Origin: Gemmatimonadota bacterium
GTDB lineage: Bacteria; Latescibacterota; UBA2968; UBA8231
Assembly: GCA_002712305.1 (NCBI GenBank)
Contig: PATE01000062.1
Location: 1 to 63,381, forward strand
Direction of reading: 5' to 3'
DNA length: 63,381 nt
Part shown: positions 51,994 to 60,581 of the stretch, piece after piece
Position numbering within the stretch: position 1 is the first letter of the stretch
Layout: each line of letters starts with the position of its first letter
Program-made: the position numbers and the translations under genes
The notes under the pieces: model-generated
Database searches by the model: none
What the model saw: the letters and a program-made list of their open reading frames with translations, nothing else
Told to the model about the DNA's origin: nothing

Positions 51994-52869
51994 GTGACCT
52001 TCAGACAGAAACAGAAGATGGCAGGCCTGGTCGGCGCTGTCGGAGGCGTGCTCTTACTCGTCGCCGTCGGTGGTCTGATCGGCCGATGGGTGCTCACCCC
52101 TGCTCAACCAGCTCGGGTGGCCGACGTATCGGAAGAAAGGTCCGTTGAGGCGGGCACAGATTCCCATACGACGGCGTCAGGTCTCCGTACAACGGCGTCA
52201 GGGGCACCTGTTCTCGCCATCCCGCGGCCAAAGCCCATACAGGCGGCGGCGATGGCGGGGGTGATGGGTGCCGCAACGGCACCATCAGAGATGGCGGCGG
52301 ACACCGTCACGATGAGGAGCACAGCGTCAAGCGGGACCGATGAAATGGCCCACTACCCACTCGGGGTGGGGCGCTACTGGGTTTATCTTTACCACGAGCG
52401 TGACACAGAGGTGGTCACCGAGGTAGAGCGCCAGATCGTGCGTCAGGAAGCCAGACAGGGCGCCAGCGATCTGTTTTTCTTCGCCGATGGCACCATCGCC
52501 TACGCCGAAGAAGGCAAGATCTACGAGATGGGGTCGAATGGCGGGGTGAACATCATCCCCATTGAGAAGCCATCGGCCAGCGGCCCCATCAGATACCGCA
52601 GCCAGGGGCTGCAGATTGAGAAGTGGGTCGCAGCGAACGATACAGCCGTCGTCATCGACGGTCATCGTTTCGAACGTTGTCTGGAGGTGGTCACCAGATT
52701 TCGCCCTGATGAGTCAGGTGGAAACGAGGTGTCCTACTCTTCTTTTTACGCCTCCGGGATCGGCCTGGTGGGGCGCCAACAGTGGCCAACGGATGCTTCG
52801 GGCACCCTGGCCGTGACCTTGAGTGAGTACGGAACTCGCCAACCGCCATCCACCGACGGACAATTATGA
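51994..52869 (+). CDS. Membrane-anchored protein of unknown function (first gene of envelope operon)
   Basis: 291 residues from GTG 51994; an AAGGAGCGAAGG stretch lies upstream. One N-terminal helix (AGLVGAVGGVLLLVAVGGLIG), then a Thr/Ala/Pro-rich linker (residues 35-110), then a compact domain: HYPLGVGRYWVYLYHERDTE, DLFFFADGTIAYAEEGKIYE, FERCLEVVTRFRPDESGG and VSYSSFYASGIGLVGRQQW. The last blocks recall periplasmic beta-rich domains in which GxGLV precedes the end. It is probably anchored in the inner membrane and exposed to the periplasm. Its stop overlaps the next gene by 4 bp. No family recognised with confidence. Confidence 0.72.
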   Translation: MTFRQKQKMAGLVGAVGGVLLLVAVGGLIGRWVLTPAQPARVADVSEERSVEAGTDSHTTASGLRTTASGAPVLAIPRPKPIQAAAMAGVMGAATAPSEMAADTVTMRSTASSGTDEMAHYPLGVGRYWVYLYHERDTEVVTEVERQIVRQEARQGASDLFFFADGTIAYAEEGKIYEMGSNGGVNIIPIEKPSASGPIRYRSQGLQIEKWVAANDTAVVIDGHRFERCLEVVTRFRPDESGGNEVSYSSFYASGIGLVGRQQWPTDASGTLAVTLSEYGTRQPPSTDGQL

Positions 52870-54017
52870 TGTCACATCCTCCCCATCCAGTTGCCAGACC
52901 CCCGGCTCGTGGTCTATGCACGATCCAGGCCGGTGTCTCCTGGCTTGCCCGCTCATCGGGGCTCCACGTCGCGACACTGTGGCTGTTGTCACTGGCGCTC
53001 GGGTTTCTCCCTGCCGAGACGTCCGCCTCCACGGCGATCGCAAAAGTGAGTGCCGTCGATGGTGCCGAGGTGATCATTGATGCAGGTCGCGCAGACGGGC
53101 TGACCGAAACCGCCAAGGTGACCTTGCTGCGCGAAGGCGACCCCATCGCCCATCCCCTGACCGGCGAAGTGCTGGGCATCCCCCAGGAGCCGGTCGGCAC
53201 GGTCCACATCTATGAGGTGGACGATCACAGTGCCCGTGGTGGTCTGGTGAAAATGTATTCCGATCCACTCGTGGGTGATCTCGCCGAGTTCAAGCCGACC
53301 ATGGTCGCGGCGAAACCCGCACCTGCTCCGGAAGTGGAGCAGGTCAAGGAGCGGGTCGAGAAGCTAAGTCAGAACGTGGAGGAGTATCGCCGCCGCAGCG
53401 AACAGAGGCTGGGCACGTATCCAGATTTCGCCCGACGCGTCCTCGATGAGATCGCGGCGATGAAATCGTATCTGGTCTCTCTCGACGGGCGGATGGTAGA
53501 GCTCGAGGAACAACAAAACGAGCATCACTTCCGGCTGTCTTCGGTTCTCAGCGGCGAGTATCGCCAGGAGGACATGAAAGAATTCACCATTCGGTACGCT
53601 CCTGACACGCAGGTTCGGCTGCGTGCAGCGGGCAAGACGCTGATGATCGACGTCGTGGCCGACTCACTTCGCATGACCCCTGTCCCAGGGGAATCAGTCG
53701 CCATGGCCGACAGTGAAGCCGATGGCGATGGTCCGGGCCTGTTGAGCATGTTTTTCGGTAGCGATGACGAGCCCGAATCCATCGATGATGTGGAGATGTC
53801 CACGGAAACACCGATGGACATGGGTGACGCCGAGGTGCCCTGGTACACGAGTGTCTATCATCTCGCCGCGGGCGTTGGGTTGATCCTGGCACTCCTCATC
53901 ATGGTCTTCCTGGTGATCAAGCGCCGATACTCAGATGTGGATGGACTCGATGATTTCGACGACGAATACGAAGGGTATCTGGACGACGAGGAGGAGGAGG
54001 ATAAAGATGAATACTAG
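52866..54017 (+). CDS. Envelope protein with FlgT-C-like domain, coiled coil and C-terminal membrane helix
   Basis: 383 residues. Signal or anchor helix near 33-50. Residues 57-142 (VSAVDGAEVIIDAGRADGL, VTLLREGDPIAHPLTGEVLG, GTVHIYEVDDHSARGG) resemble the small beta domain found at the C-terminus of FlgT and in other envelope proteins. A Pro/Ala hinge (APAPEVE) leads to a coiled coil (about 155-222) and a short beta domain. A second helix (331-352, YHLAAGVGLILALLIMVFLV) is followed by an acidic cytoplasmic tail (DDFDDEYEGYLDDEEEEDKD). Middle gene of the translationally coupled trio, with 4-bp and 11-bp overlaps. Confidence 0.72.
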   Translation: MMSHPPHPVARPPARGLCTIQAGVSWLARSSGLHVATLWLLSLALGFLPAETSASTAIAKVSAVDGAEVIIDAGRADGLTETAKVTLLREGDPIAHPLTGEVLGIPQEPVGTVHIYEVDDHSARGGLVKMYSDPLVGDLAEFKPTMVAAKPAPAPEVEQVKERVEKLSQNVEEYRRRSEQRLGTYPDFARRVLDEIAAMKSYLVSLDGRMVELEEQQNEHHFRLSSVLSGEYRQEDMKEFTIRYAPDTQVRLRAAGKTLMIDVVADSLRMTPVPGESVAMADSEADGDGPGLLSMFFGSDDEPESIDDVEMSTETPMDMGDAEVPWYTSVYHLAAGVGLILALLIMVFLVIKRRYSDVDGLDDFDDEYEGYLDDEEEEDKDEY

Positions 54018-54954
54018 TCGAGTGATCCTCTCCGGGCGATTCCTCTTTGCCCGCCTCGTTTGCCTGGCCATGGTGGCGAGTCTGGCCTATTTCGGGCCGG
54101 CAGTGGCCGATGAGATGACGGAGCCGGGCATGAACTACGTCATAAAGGTGACACCCACCCTGGCCTATCTGGACGTTGGCCAAGCGACAGGCGCCACCAT
54201 CGGTGCAGAATACGTCGTAATGCGAGTTGATGATGACGACGACGACATGATGATGGTCGTCGGTGAGGTCAGGGTCCTTCGCGTTTACGCCAGCTTCTCG
54301 ATCGCTGAGATCACATCTATCGAGCCGAACCAGGAAATCGCTGTTCTTCAGCGAGTGGTCCCGCGCGGTGATGCGATGGCGATGGAAGCGATGCACCGCG
54401 GCGACGACCAGATGGAGGGTCCGGCTCGACCCCGGCGCGATCCGGGTACACTGACCCGATCTCTCGTGCTGCTGGGTGGAATGGATCTGTCGAAGAGCTC
54501 TGATCTGACGTGGCGTGTGAACGCGTTGGCAAAGGCAGAAGACGTGTCCGGTCCCGCCATCGCCGTCCGACTCGGCCGGATGCTCAACAACAAGCTCCGT
54601 CTGGCACTGACATACCGACTCTCCGGTGAGCACCTCGGCCCGTCGGATGCGGAAGTGACACAGTTGTCGGCGGAACTCGATGCCCACATCCTGTTCCGTG
54701 GTGTCGGCAAGGCAGGCCCCTACATCGGTTTCGGTGGCGGATTGCACCTGCTCAGCTGGGATGCGCCGAATGACGCGATCGACGATAGCGCCATCAAGAC
54801 CGGATTCAACGCGCTTGGGGGTCTCGATATCCCTGTTGGTGACGGTAGCTGGAGCGTGATCGCCGAGGGTGGCTATCAGGGCGTGACGAAATGGGCAGCT
54901 ATGCTCGACGCGAGTCACGTACGCGCCTACGTCGGACTGGGACGCAACTTCTAA
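54007..54954 (+). CDS. Outer-membrane beta-barrel-like protein with FlgT-C-like N-terminal domain
   Basis: Start ATG 54007, preceded by GAGGAGGAGG, overlaps the previous gene by 11 bp. 315 residues. Signal peptide to about residue 35 (FARLVCLAMVASLAYFGPAVA). Residues 45-115 (KVTPTLAYLDVGQATGATIG, VVMRVDDDDDD, GEVRVLRVYASFSIAEI) repeat the pattern of the beta domain in the upstream protein. Residues 175-315 are alternating amphipathic strands (LRLALTYRLSGEH, GPYIGFGGGLHLLS, VIAEGGYQG, VRAYVGLGRNF) ending in Phe, as outer-membrane barrels do. Last gene of the operon, followed by a strong bidirectional terminator. Confidence 0.74.
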   Translation: MNTSRVILSGRFLFARLVCLAMVASLAYFGPAVADEMTEPGMNYVIKVTPTLAYLDVGQATGATIGAEYVVMRVDDDDDDMMMVVGEVRVLRVYASFSIAEITSIEPNQEIAVLQRVVPRGDAMAMEAMHRGDDQMEGPARPRRDPGTLTRSLVLLGGMDLSKSSDLTWRVNALAKAEDVSGPAIAVRLGRMLNNKLRLALTYRLSGEHLGPSDAEVTQLSAELDAHILFRGVGKAGPYIGFGGGLHLLSWDAPNDAIDDSAIKTGFNALGGLDIPVGDGSWSVIAEGGYQGVTKWAAMLDASHVRAYVGLGRNF

Positions 54955-54972
54955 GCTCCGTCGATGTCAGAA

Positions 54973-55023
54973 GAAAAAAGGCTCTCCAGGTCGCATCGCA
55001 CGATGCACCTGGAGAGCCTTTTT
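54973..55023. terminator. Strong bidirectional Rho-independent terminator
   Basis: 12-bp stem GGCTCTCCAGGT (54980-54991) / ACCTGGAGAGCC (55007-55018), extended after one bulged base by GCATCG/CGATGC around a CA loop. An A-run lies on the left and TTTTT on the right. It serves both the envelope operon and the convergent lnt-tatC gene. Confidence 0.92.
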
Positions 55024-55054
55024 CCGTTCTACCTTGTGATGAATGCCATAGACG

Positions 55055-57793
55055 TCACGTGAGCGTGTCTGGTGGTCCGGCTCTTTCATCGTCGTCAGAA
55101 GGTGGGGGTGGTTCCGACTCGGGATCGTCGTCGTCATCGTCGAAGGAGACCGGCTTGCGTTGGGCAAGATGCGACACGCCGATACTGATCTCGTAGAGCA
55201 CCATCAACGGCAAAGCCATCAACAGCTGCGAGATCGGATCTGGTGGCGTGAACACGGCAGCCACCAGGAAGATGCCGACAACGGCATAACGACGAACACG
55301 TCGTAGATAGTCTGGTGTCAGCAGCCCCAACCGCGACAGGAACAGACTGACCACGGGCATTTCAAAGACGACCCCGAAACCCAGCAGAAGGCGCAGGACG
55401 AATCCGATGTATTCGTCGACGGCCCATTGGGAGATCATGTCTGCCGGCTCAAGACTCAGGAAGAATCTCAAGCCCAGGGGCAGCACGATCTGGTGAGCGA
55501 CGGCAGCACCCAACAGAAAGCAGAAGACACTCAAGCCAATGATGGGCAGCACGAGTCGTCGTTCTCTGTTGAGCAGTCCAGGTGCAACGAATCGCCACAA
55601 CTGGTAGAAGACGATGGGTGATGCAAGGATCAGACCGCCCAGGAGGGCCACCTGCAGGCTGACGATGAACCAGGTCATCACACGCAAGGACTGTAGTTGA
55701 CGTCGATAGGGAAGGACCTGTTTTGAGTCCTCGCCCTCGCCTTCAACCGACGGAACGTCGGCTGAATCGACAACCGTAGTCCCCGATGATTCGCCAGATG
55801 ATTGGTCAACTGATTGGTCAGATGATTCTACCGGCGAGTCACTGACGCGAACCCTTAGTTCCTCCACCCAGAGGCGGATCGCCGTGGCCGGCCCCGGCGA
55901 GTTCTGTTGCTGAAGACTGATCACCGCCTGCTCATAGGGCTGCGTCAGCAAATGGAGCAATGGGTCGGCGTAGGCGAAACAAACGGCGGCACCCACGAGC
56001 AATGCCCCAATCGCCTTCAGCAGGCGCCAGCGCAACTCCTCGAGGTGGTCGAGAAAAGGTATTTCGCGGGCCGGTTCCGCATCCGACCGGCCATCGTCGA
56101 TAGCCATGTTGTCTTGTGAAATCAGAGTGTCATCCGTCGACGTAGAACCACCGTGTGCCGTGCGCCCACCATCGGAAGCGGGCGCGTAGAATCTCAGGGC
56201 GAACAGAGCCAGGACGCCAAGGGCCAGACAGATCTGTGCGAACCAGTCCCCATACCGCGTATAGAAGGTCGGCTCTGCGCCGTGCAAAGCAACGCTACCC
56301 ACATTCACCGCGGTGGTACCAAACTGTGTATGGGCTGTGCTGCGTCCGTAGGCGTCCACGAAGAGGCTGACTCCGTTGGTTGCACAACGGGCGATGGGGC
56401 GGCGATTCTCCACAGCGCGCATGGCGGCGATTTGCGCGTGTTGGAAGGGGCCGGAGGTCGCACCGAACCACGAGTCATTGGTGATGATCACGAGTAACTC
56501 GGCGCCCTGAGCCACGTGCCGGCGGACAAGATCCGGGAAGACCGACTCGAAGCACACAAGGGGACCGATCCACTTCCTGTGATTGCCCAGTGGGCGACCG
56601 GGATTTCCCGTGGGGCGATCGGAATCGCCCCTGATCGGGAAGAGAGTCCGCTTCTGACCCCTGGCAAACTGCGCCGGTGCCAGGTCTCCAGTCAGGGCGG
56701 TCCAGTCGATGTTCCGCAGTCCGGGAATCGCATCGAGATACGGTGTGCGCTCGCCAAAGGGAACCAGGTGCATCTTGGCATAGGTCAGCAGCGTATCGTG
56801 GTTCGGCTGCACGTAGTAGACGGCATTCAGGGGTTCGCCCCTGGCCTTGTCGATGCCGGGAGCGCCGGTCAGCACACGAACATCGAATTCGTCAGCCAGA
56901 GACTGGATGGAGCGACGGCACGAGGCGCGCTGGCTCAGATCACAAGGGACCGCCGTCTCCGGCCAGATCAGCAGATCGACGTGTTCTTTGCCCAGGGCCT
57001 CACGAGAGAGCGAATCGAGACTGTGAATGCTCTTCTGGAGGCCGCCCGGCCTCCACTTGACTCGACCCAGGTTGTTCTGAATCAGGCCGATTCCGACGGT
57101 CTCGCCCTCGTCTGTAAGTGCTTGCGACAGCATCCACCAGCCCGTCCCGTACAACGTGCCCACGATCATCACACCAGTGACACATCCCGGGATCCGCAGG
57201 CTGTTGTCGAGGATCGCCAGGCTGAGGCAAGCGCTCACGGCAACGACGGCAAAGCTGATCCCGTATACGCCGGTTAAGCTCGCCGCCTGAATGAGCGTCG
57301 GGACGTCCGCCTGGCTGTGACCGAGCAGGAGCCAGGGGAATCCCAACTGCCCCAGAGACATCAGATACTCGACTGCCGTCCACAGCACTGGCGCAGCGAG
57401 GACACCGCGTGTTCCCCACCTGCGGATGACGCCAAACTGTACCATCGCGAACAGGCCCGTGAACACCGCCAGGTAGGCGGCACCAAGACCGGTTCCAGCG
57501 ATGACGGCGGGGCCCCCGCCCTGCGTGTATCCCACCCAGTACAGGCAGATCAGGTTGCCCACAAAACCAGCGGTCCATCCACGTCGAAACGCTGAGGCCT
57601 TGCTCGTTGCCGAGTGTAAGACCAGCAGCAACGGGATCCATGCGATCCACGCCCACACCGGGTGGAAGAGGAAGGCCACAGCAAGATCCGGGTGGCAGGG
57701 GAAGGACAGACCAAACAGCAGTCCTGCCAACAGGCATAGAGCAGTGACAGGACGCAGGGTCTGACGGCGGAGGATGAGAAGTTGGTTGATCAC
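55055..57793 (-). CDS. lnt-tatC: Apolipoprotein N-acyltransferase fused to Sec-independent translocase TatC (Lnt-TatC)
   Basis: One open frame of 912 codons from GTG 57793; the frame is open 42 codons further up (GTG 57919), without Lnt-like sequence. Residues 1-555 are Lnt: about seven membrane helices around a nitrilase domain with the triad E279 (LIWPETAVP), K340 (YAKMHLVPFGER) and C414 (LVCFESVFPD). After the last Lnt helix (AQICLALGVLALFALRFYA) comes a short linker, then TatC from about 575: PFLDHLEELRWRLLK (579 on), FYQLWRFVAPGLLNRERR, VFEMPVVSLFLSRLGLL, VFTPPDPISQ and an acidic C-tail. The first periplasmic loop of TatC has a Ser/Asp/Glu-rich insert (about 649-693). An internal ATG at residue 563 could allow separate TatC, but no ribosome site is seen. 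Confidence 0.9.
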   Translation of the reverse strand: MINQLLILRRQTLRPVTALCLLAGLLFGLSFPCHPDLAVAFLFHPVWAWIAWIPLLLVLHSATSKASAFRRGWTAGFVGNLICLYWVGYTQGGGPAVIAGTGLGAAYLAVFTGLFAMVQFGVIRRWGTRGVLAAPVLWTAVEYLMSLGQLGFPWLLLGHSQADVPTLIQAASLTGVYGISFAVVAVSACLSLAILDNSLRIPGCVTGVMIVGTLYGTGWWMLSQALTDEGETVGIGLIQNNLGRVKWRPGGLQKSIHSLDSLSREALGKEHVDLLIWPETAVPCDLSQRASCRRSIQSLADEFDVRVLTGAPGIDKARGEPLNAVYYVQPNHDTLLTYAKMHLVPFGERTPYLDAIPGLRNIDWTALTGDLAPAQFARGQKRTLFPIRGDSDRPTGNPGRPLGNHRKWIGPLVCFESVFPDLVRRHVAQGAELLVIITNDSWFGATSGPFQHAQIAAMRAVENRRPIARCATNGVSLFVDAYGRSTAHTQFGTTAVNVGSVALHGAEPTFYTRYGDWFAQICLALGVLALFALRFYAPASDGGRTAHGGSTSTDDTLISQDNMAIDDGRSDAEPAREIPFLDHLEELRWRLLKAIGALLVGAAVCFAYADPLLHLLTQPYEQAVISLQQQNSPGPATAIRLWVEELRVRVSDSPVESSDQSVDQSSGESSGTTVVDSADVPSVEGEGEDSKQVLPYRRQLQSLRVMTWFIVSLQVALLGGLILASPIVFYQLWRFVAPGLLNRERRLVLPIIGLSVFCFLLGAAVAHQIVLPLGLRFFLSLEPADMISQWAVDEYIGFVLRLLLGFGVVFEMPVVSLFLSRLGLLTPDYLRRVRRYAVVGIFLVAAVFTPPDPISQLLMALPLMVLYEISIGVSHLAQRKPVSFDDDDDDPESEPPPPSDDDERAGPPDTLT

Positions 57794-58025
57794 GGTAGGG
57801 CGAATATATCCCCCCGCATCGGTGGGCGACAGATTGCCGTCGGAGGAATGGCGGGTTGGCACGCCACGTGCAATCTCACAGAGCTTGAGGCGAACCCTCT
57901 CTCCGACACGACCGATCACTGTGTCGAAACGTTATCGCTGCCGTCTCCTTCTCGACTCAGCAACAACACTGGATGCAACCAACCTGGATCCAATTCCCTT
58001 GAATTCGACAACAGATGAGAGCCCG

Positions 58026-58712
58026 ATGATGAGCGCAGCCACTCCCCTCAGACCGACCCGTGCCTCAGAGGATCTTCCACGGGAGCGACTGGCTCGATGT
58101 GGTGCCTCGGCGCTCCGCGATGATGAATTGCTGGCGATCGTGTTGGGCACCGGCGTGCGCGGCACGACCGTCATGGACGTAGCAACATCGATCCTGCATC
58201 GTCATCCGGCAGAGGCGCTGGTGAGTCTTGAACTTGACGCCCTGCAGGACATCCGTGGATTGGGAAGGGCGAAGGCGGGAATCCTGGTCGCTGCCTTCGA
58301 ACTGGCCCGGCGTGGCCTGCGTCAGGGGTTGGGTGTGCTACCTTGCATCGGAGGGCCCGCAGATGCCCTGCCCCTGTTGACGGAGATCAAGGACCAACGC
58401 AAAGAGTTTTTCCTCTGTCTCTATCTCAATGCGCGCAATCAGGTGATCCATAAGGAGGTCGTCTCGATCGGATCTCTCAGCGCATCGATCGTCCACCCCC
58501 GTGAGGTCTTCCAGGTCGCCGTTGCCAAGTCGGCGGCCAGCATCGTGCTGGCTCACAATCATCCCTCTGGAGATGTCTCACCGAGCCGAGACGATGTCGA
58601 TGTCACGCGGCGCCTTCAGCGAGCCGGTGATATCATGGGTGTTGATATCCTCGATCACCTGATCATCGCCGCGGATCAGTTCCTCAGCCTAAAGGAACAG
58701 GGATACATGTGA
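58026..58712 (+). CDS. radC: RadC family JAB1/MPN-domain protein
   Basis: Start at ATG 58026 or 58029; the frame is open upstream to 57774 but those codons are not RadC-like. About 228 residues. N-terminal helix-hairpin-helix region (RLARCGASALRDDELLAIVL, LQDIRGLGRAKAGILVAAFE), C-terminal MPN domain with the JAMM metal motif AHNHPSGDVSPSRDD (H177, H179, D190) and DHLIIAADQFLSLKEQG. Long linked to DNA repair; the biochemical role is still unsettled. Divergent from lnt-tatC; the 232-bp gap holds both promoters. Confidence 0.92.
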   Translation: MMSAATPLRPTRASEDLPRERLARCGASALRDDELLAIVLGTGVRGTTVMDVATSILHRHPAEALVSLELDALQDIRGLGRAKAGILVAAFELARRGLRQGLGVLPCIGGPADALPLLTEIKDQRKEFFLCLYLNARNQVIHKEVVSIGSLSASIVHPREVFQVAVAKSAASIVLAHNHPSGDVSPSRDDVDVTRRLQRAGDIMGVDILDHLIIAADQFLSLKEQGYM

Positions 58713-58792
58713 CTCACGCCCTTAGCTCACCTTGATTTGAGGAGTCGATCCGGTATATTTGTGGCAGCCGCAGCATACCTGCGGCAACGACT

Positions 58793-59536
58793 ATGCGCAA
58801 AGCGAAAAACGAACATCTCATCCCGGTACAGATCTGGCGGATCTATCCCTATCCAGATGTGACGCCGCCAGAAACCTTCCTCGTTGTCCTCAAAGGGGAG
58901 GAAGGGAAGTTCGTACCTATCTCGATCGGTTGCCCCGAAGGCCAGTATCTGGTCATGGCGATGCAGCAGGTCTCCTTTCCGAGACCCCTGACACACAACC
59001 TCATTCAGAATCTGCTCGACAAGGTCAAAGGAAAGGTCCATCAACTCGTCATCCACACCCTCAAGGATGAGACCTTCCATGCCTATCTGCTGATTCAGAC
59101 GCAGGATGAGGTCTTCTACCTCGATTGCCGACCAAGCGACGGCATGATTCTGGCCACGCTCATGAACATTCCGATCTTCATGAGCCCTGAGGTCATGGAG
59201 GAAGCGGGCCGCGAGTTGAACAGCATGCTCAACCTGAATGAACTGGGTGAGGAACTGTCCGGTGCCGATGAGGACGAGGCAGATTCAGAGGATGAGGAAG
59301 CCGAACTAGAGGCCACCATCGATGTCGTGGCCCCCGTCGTGGAGCCGCCCGAACCGGAAATGATTGAAGAAGAGGCCCTGCCTCTGCTCCCCGTGATCAG
59401 CGAAAGTGATGGCGAGCCCACTCGCATCGGCGCTTTGCGTGCGCAGCTCCATCGTCTGGTGGCCGAAGAGGCCTACGAGGAGGCTGCACGTGTCCGCGAT
59501 CTGATTACAGAACTCGAGGCCGATGGCGACGGCTGA
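58793..59536 (+). CDS. Bifunctional nuclease (DUF151) with C-terminal UVR motif
   Basis: 247 residues. Residues 10-140 form the BFN/DUF151 domain: VVLKGEEGKFVPISIGCPEG, VHQLVIHTLKDETFHAYLLI and DCRPSDGMILA (the RPSD motif). An acidic linker (DEDEADSEDEEAELEA) joins a C-terminal UVR helix pair (LRAQLHRLVAEEAYEEAARV and RDLITELE), as in UvrB/UvrC. This architecture is common in FCB-group bacteria. DUF151 proteins have been reported to have DNase and RNase activity. An intrinsic terminator follows. Confidence 0.9.
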   Translation: MRKAKNEHLIPVQIWRIYPYPDVTPPETFLVVLKGEEGKFVPISIGCPEGQYLVMAMQQVSFPRPLTHNLIQNLLDKVKGKVHQLVIHTLKDETFHAYLLIQTQDEVFYLDCRPSDGMILATLMNIPIFMSPEVMEEAGRELNSMLNLNELGEELSGADEDEADSEDEEAELEATIDVVAPVVEPPEPEMIEEEALPLLPVISESDGEPTRIGALRAQLHRLVAEEAYEEAARVRDLITELEADGDG

Positions 59537-59561
59537 TCGAATCGCGATCGCACCGAACAAA

Positions 59562-59594
59562 ACAACCCGCCAACGATCTTCGTCGGCGGGTTGT
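59562..59594 (+). terminator. Hairpin terminator after the bifunctional nuclease gene
   Basis: Inverted repeat ACAACCCGCC (59562-59571) / GGCGGGTTGT (59585-59594) with an inner ACGA/TCGT pairing. Lies between the plus-strand nuclease and the convergent lactonase, so it can serve both. The flanking TTGTTGTCGTTCT is moderately T-rich. Confidence 0.7.
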
Positions 59595-59627
59595 TGTCGT
59601 TCTGGTCAGTCGCCTCGTCGGTAGTGA

Positions 59628-60461
59628 CTAACGTTGTGCCAGTTGCCATTCGCGGCCGGGTGCGTCCACACGGAAGGTTTCCACGTTGCCCTCGTCCTGA
59701 AGCATCACATATGCCGTGCATCCATCTGGACCACCGAAGGCGATGTTACTCGGCAGCTTTCCCGTCAACTCGACCTCCAGTAAGACGTCGCCTGCCGGCG
59801 ACAACTTGGCAACCGTCCCCTTGCCGTGGCGGGTGACATAGAGATTGCCCTCCACGTCACAGCGCATGCCGTCCATGCTGAAATCGGGAAACTGAATGAG
59901 TAGGCGTTTGTTGGTCACGGCGCCGGCCTGCAGGTCATAAACCCACACATTCTTCTGGTTCGATTCATTGACATACAACAGATCTTCACCCGGGGAGACT
60001 TCGATTCCATTGGTGGTGCCCATATCCGCTTCCAGCAGGTGGACACTGCCATCTGTTTCGACACGCCACATCTGCCCCGTCGACGCTGACCAGTTCGGGT
60101 CGCTCGCGTAGATGACATCGTCGGCGCCGATGGCGATATCGTTGGGTTGATTCATCGAGGGCTCGTGGGCGAAGACCTCGATCTGTCTCGTCGACATATC
60201 CACGCGCAGAACGTTGTGTCCTGTGTAGTCGGCAATATACATGCGTCCCGCCGAGTCAAATCGGATGCCATTGCCCGTGCTGCTTTCGGGGAGTTCGAGG
60301 AAGAGGCTGCACTCCCCATCGGGTGTCACCCGTCCGATTGTGTGTTCCCGCTCGAAGTTGACGGCATAGAGATTCCCGTCACCATCACACCCCGGCCCTT
60401 CAATGCCGCGAGTGAATCCACCTCGCTCGGTGAAAACGCGGCTCACATACGCTTCGCTCAT
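59628..60461 (-). CDS. SMP-30/gluconolactonase-family lactonase
   Basis: Start ATG 60461 (MSEAYVSRVFTERGG) after GGAGTCAAAG; the upstream frame to 60524 is less likely. 277 residues, six-bladed propeller. Metal ligands: Glu in GIEGPGCDGDGNLYAVN, Asn in STGNGIRFDSAGRMYIADYT, Asn in NQPNDIAIGADDVIYASDP, Asp in SMDGMRCDVEGNLYV. The family opens sugar lactones (gluconolactone and others) in the cytoplasm. With the fuconolactonase-like gene at 1570 it adds to the sugar-acid theme; no direct partner. Confidence 0.88.
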   Translation of the reverse strand: MSEAYVSRVFTERGGFTRGIEGPGCDGDGNLYAVNFEREHTIGRVTPDGECSLFLELPESSTGNGIRFDSAGRMYIADYTGHNVLRVDMSTRQIEVFAHEPSMNQPNDIAIGADDVIYASDPNWSASTGQMWRVETDGSVHLLEADMGTTNGIEVSPGEDLLYVNESNQKNVWVYDLQAGAVTNKRLLIQFPDFSMDGMRCDVEGNLYVTRHGKGTVAKLSPAGDVLLEVELTGKLPSNIAFGGPDGCTAYVMLQDEGNVETFRVDAPGREWQLAQR

Positions 60462-60581
60462 CTTTGACTCCGATCTTTCGCGTGCAGTTGCCTGGCTTTC
60501 AACGGCCGGATACAATAGGACCAACCCAACCTGAAGATGCCAAACGAACTTGATTCATCACTTGCCTAGGAGATGTGTGTC

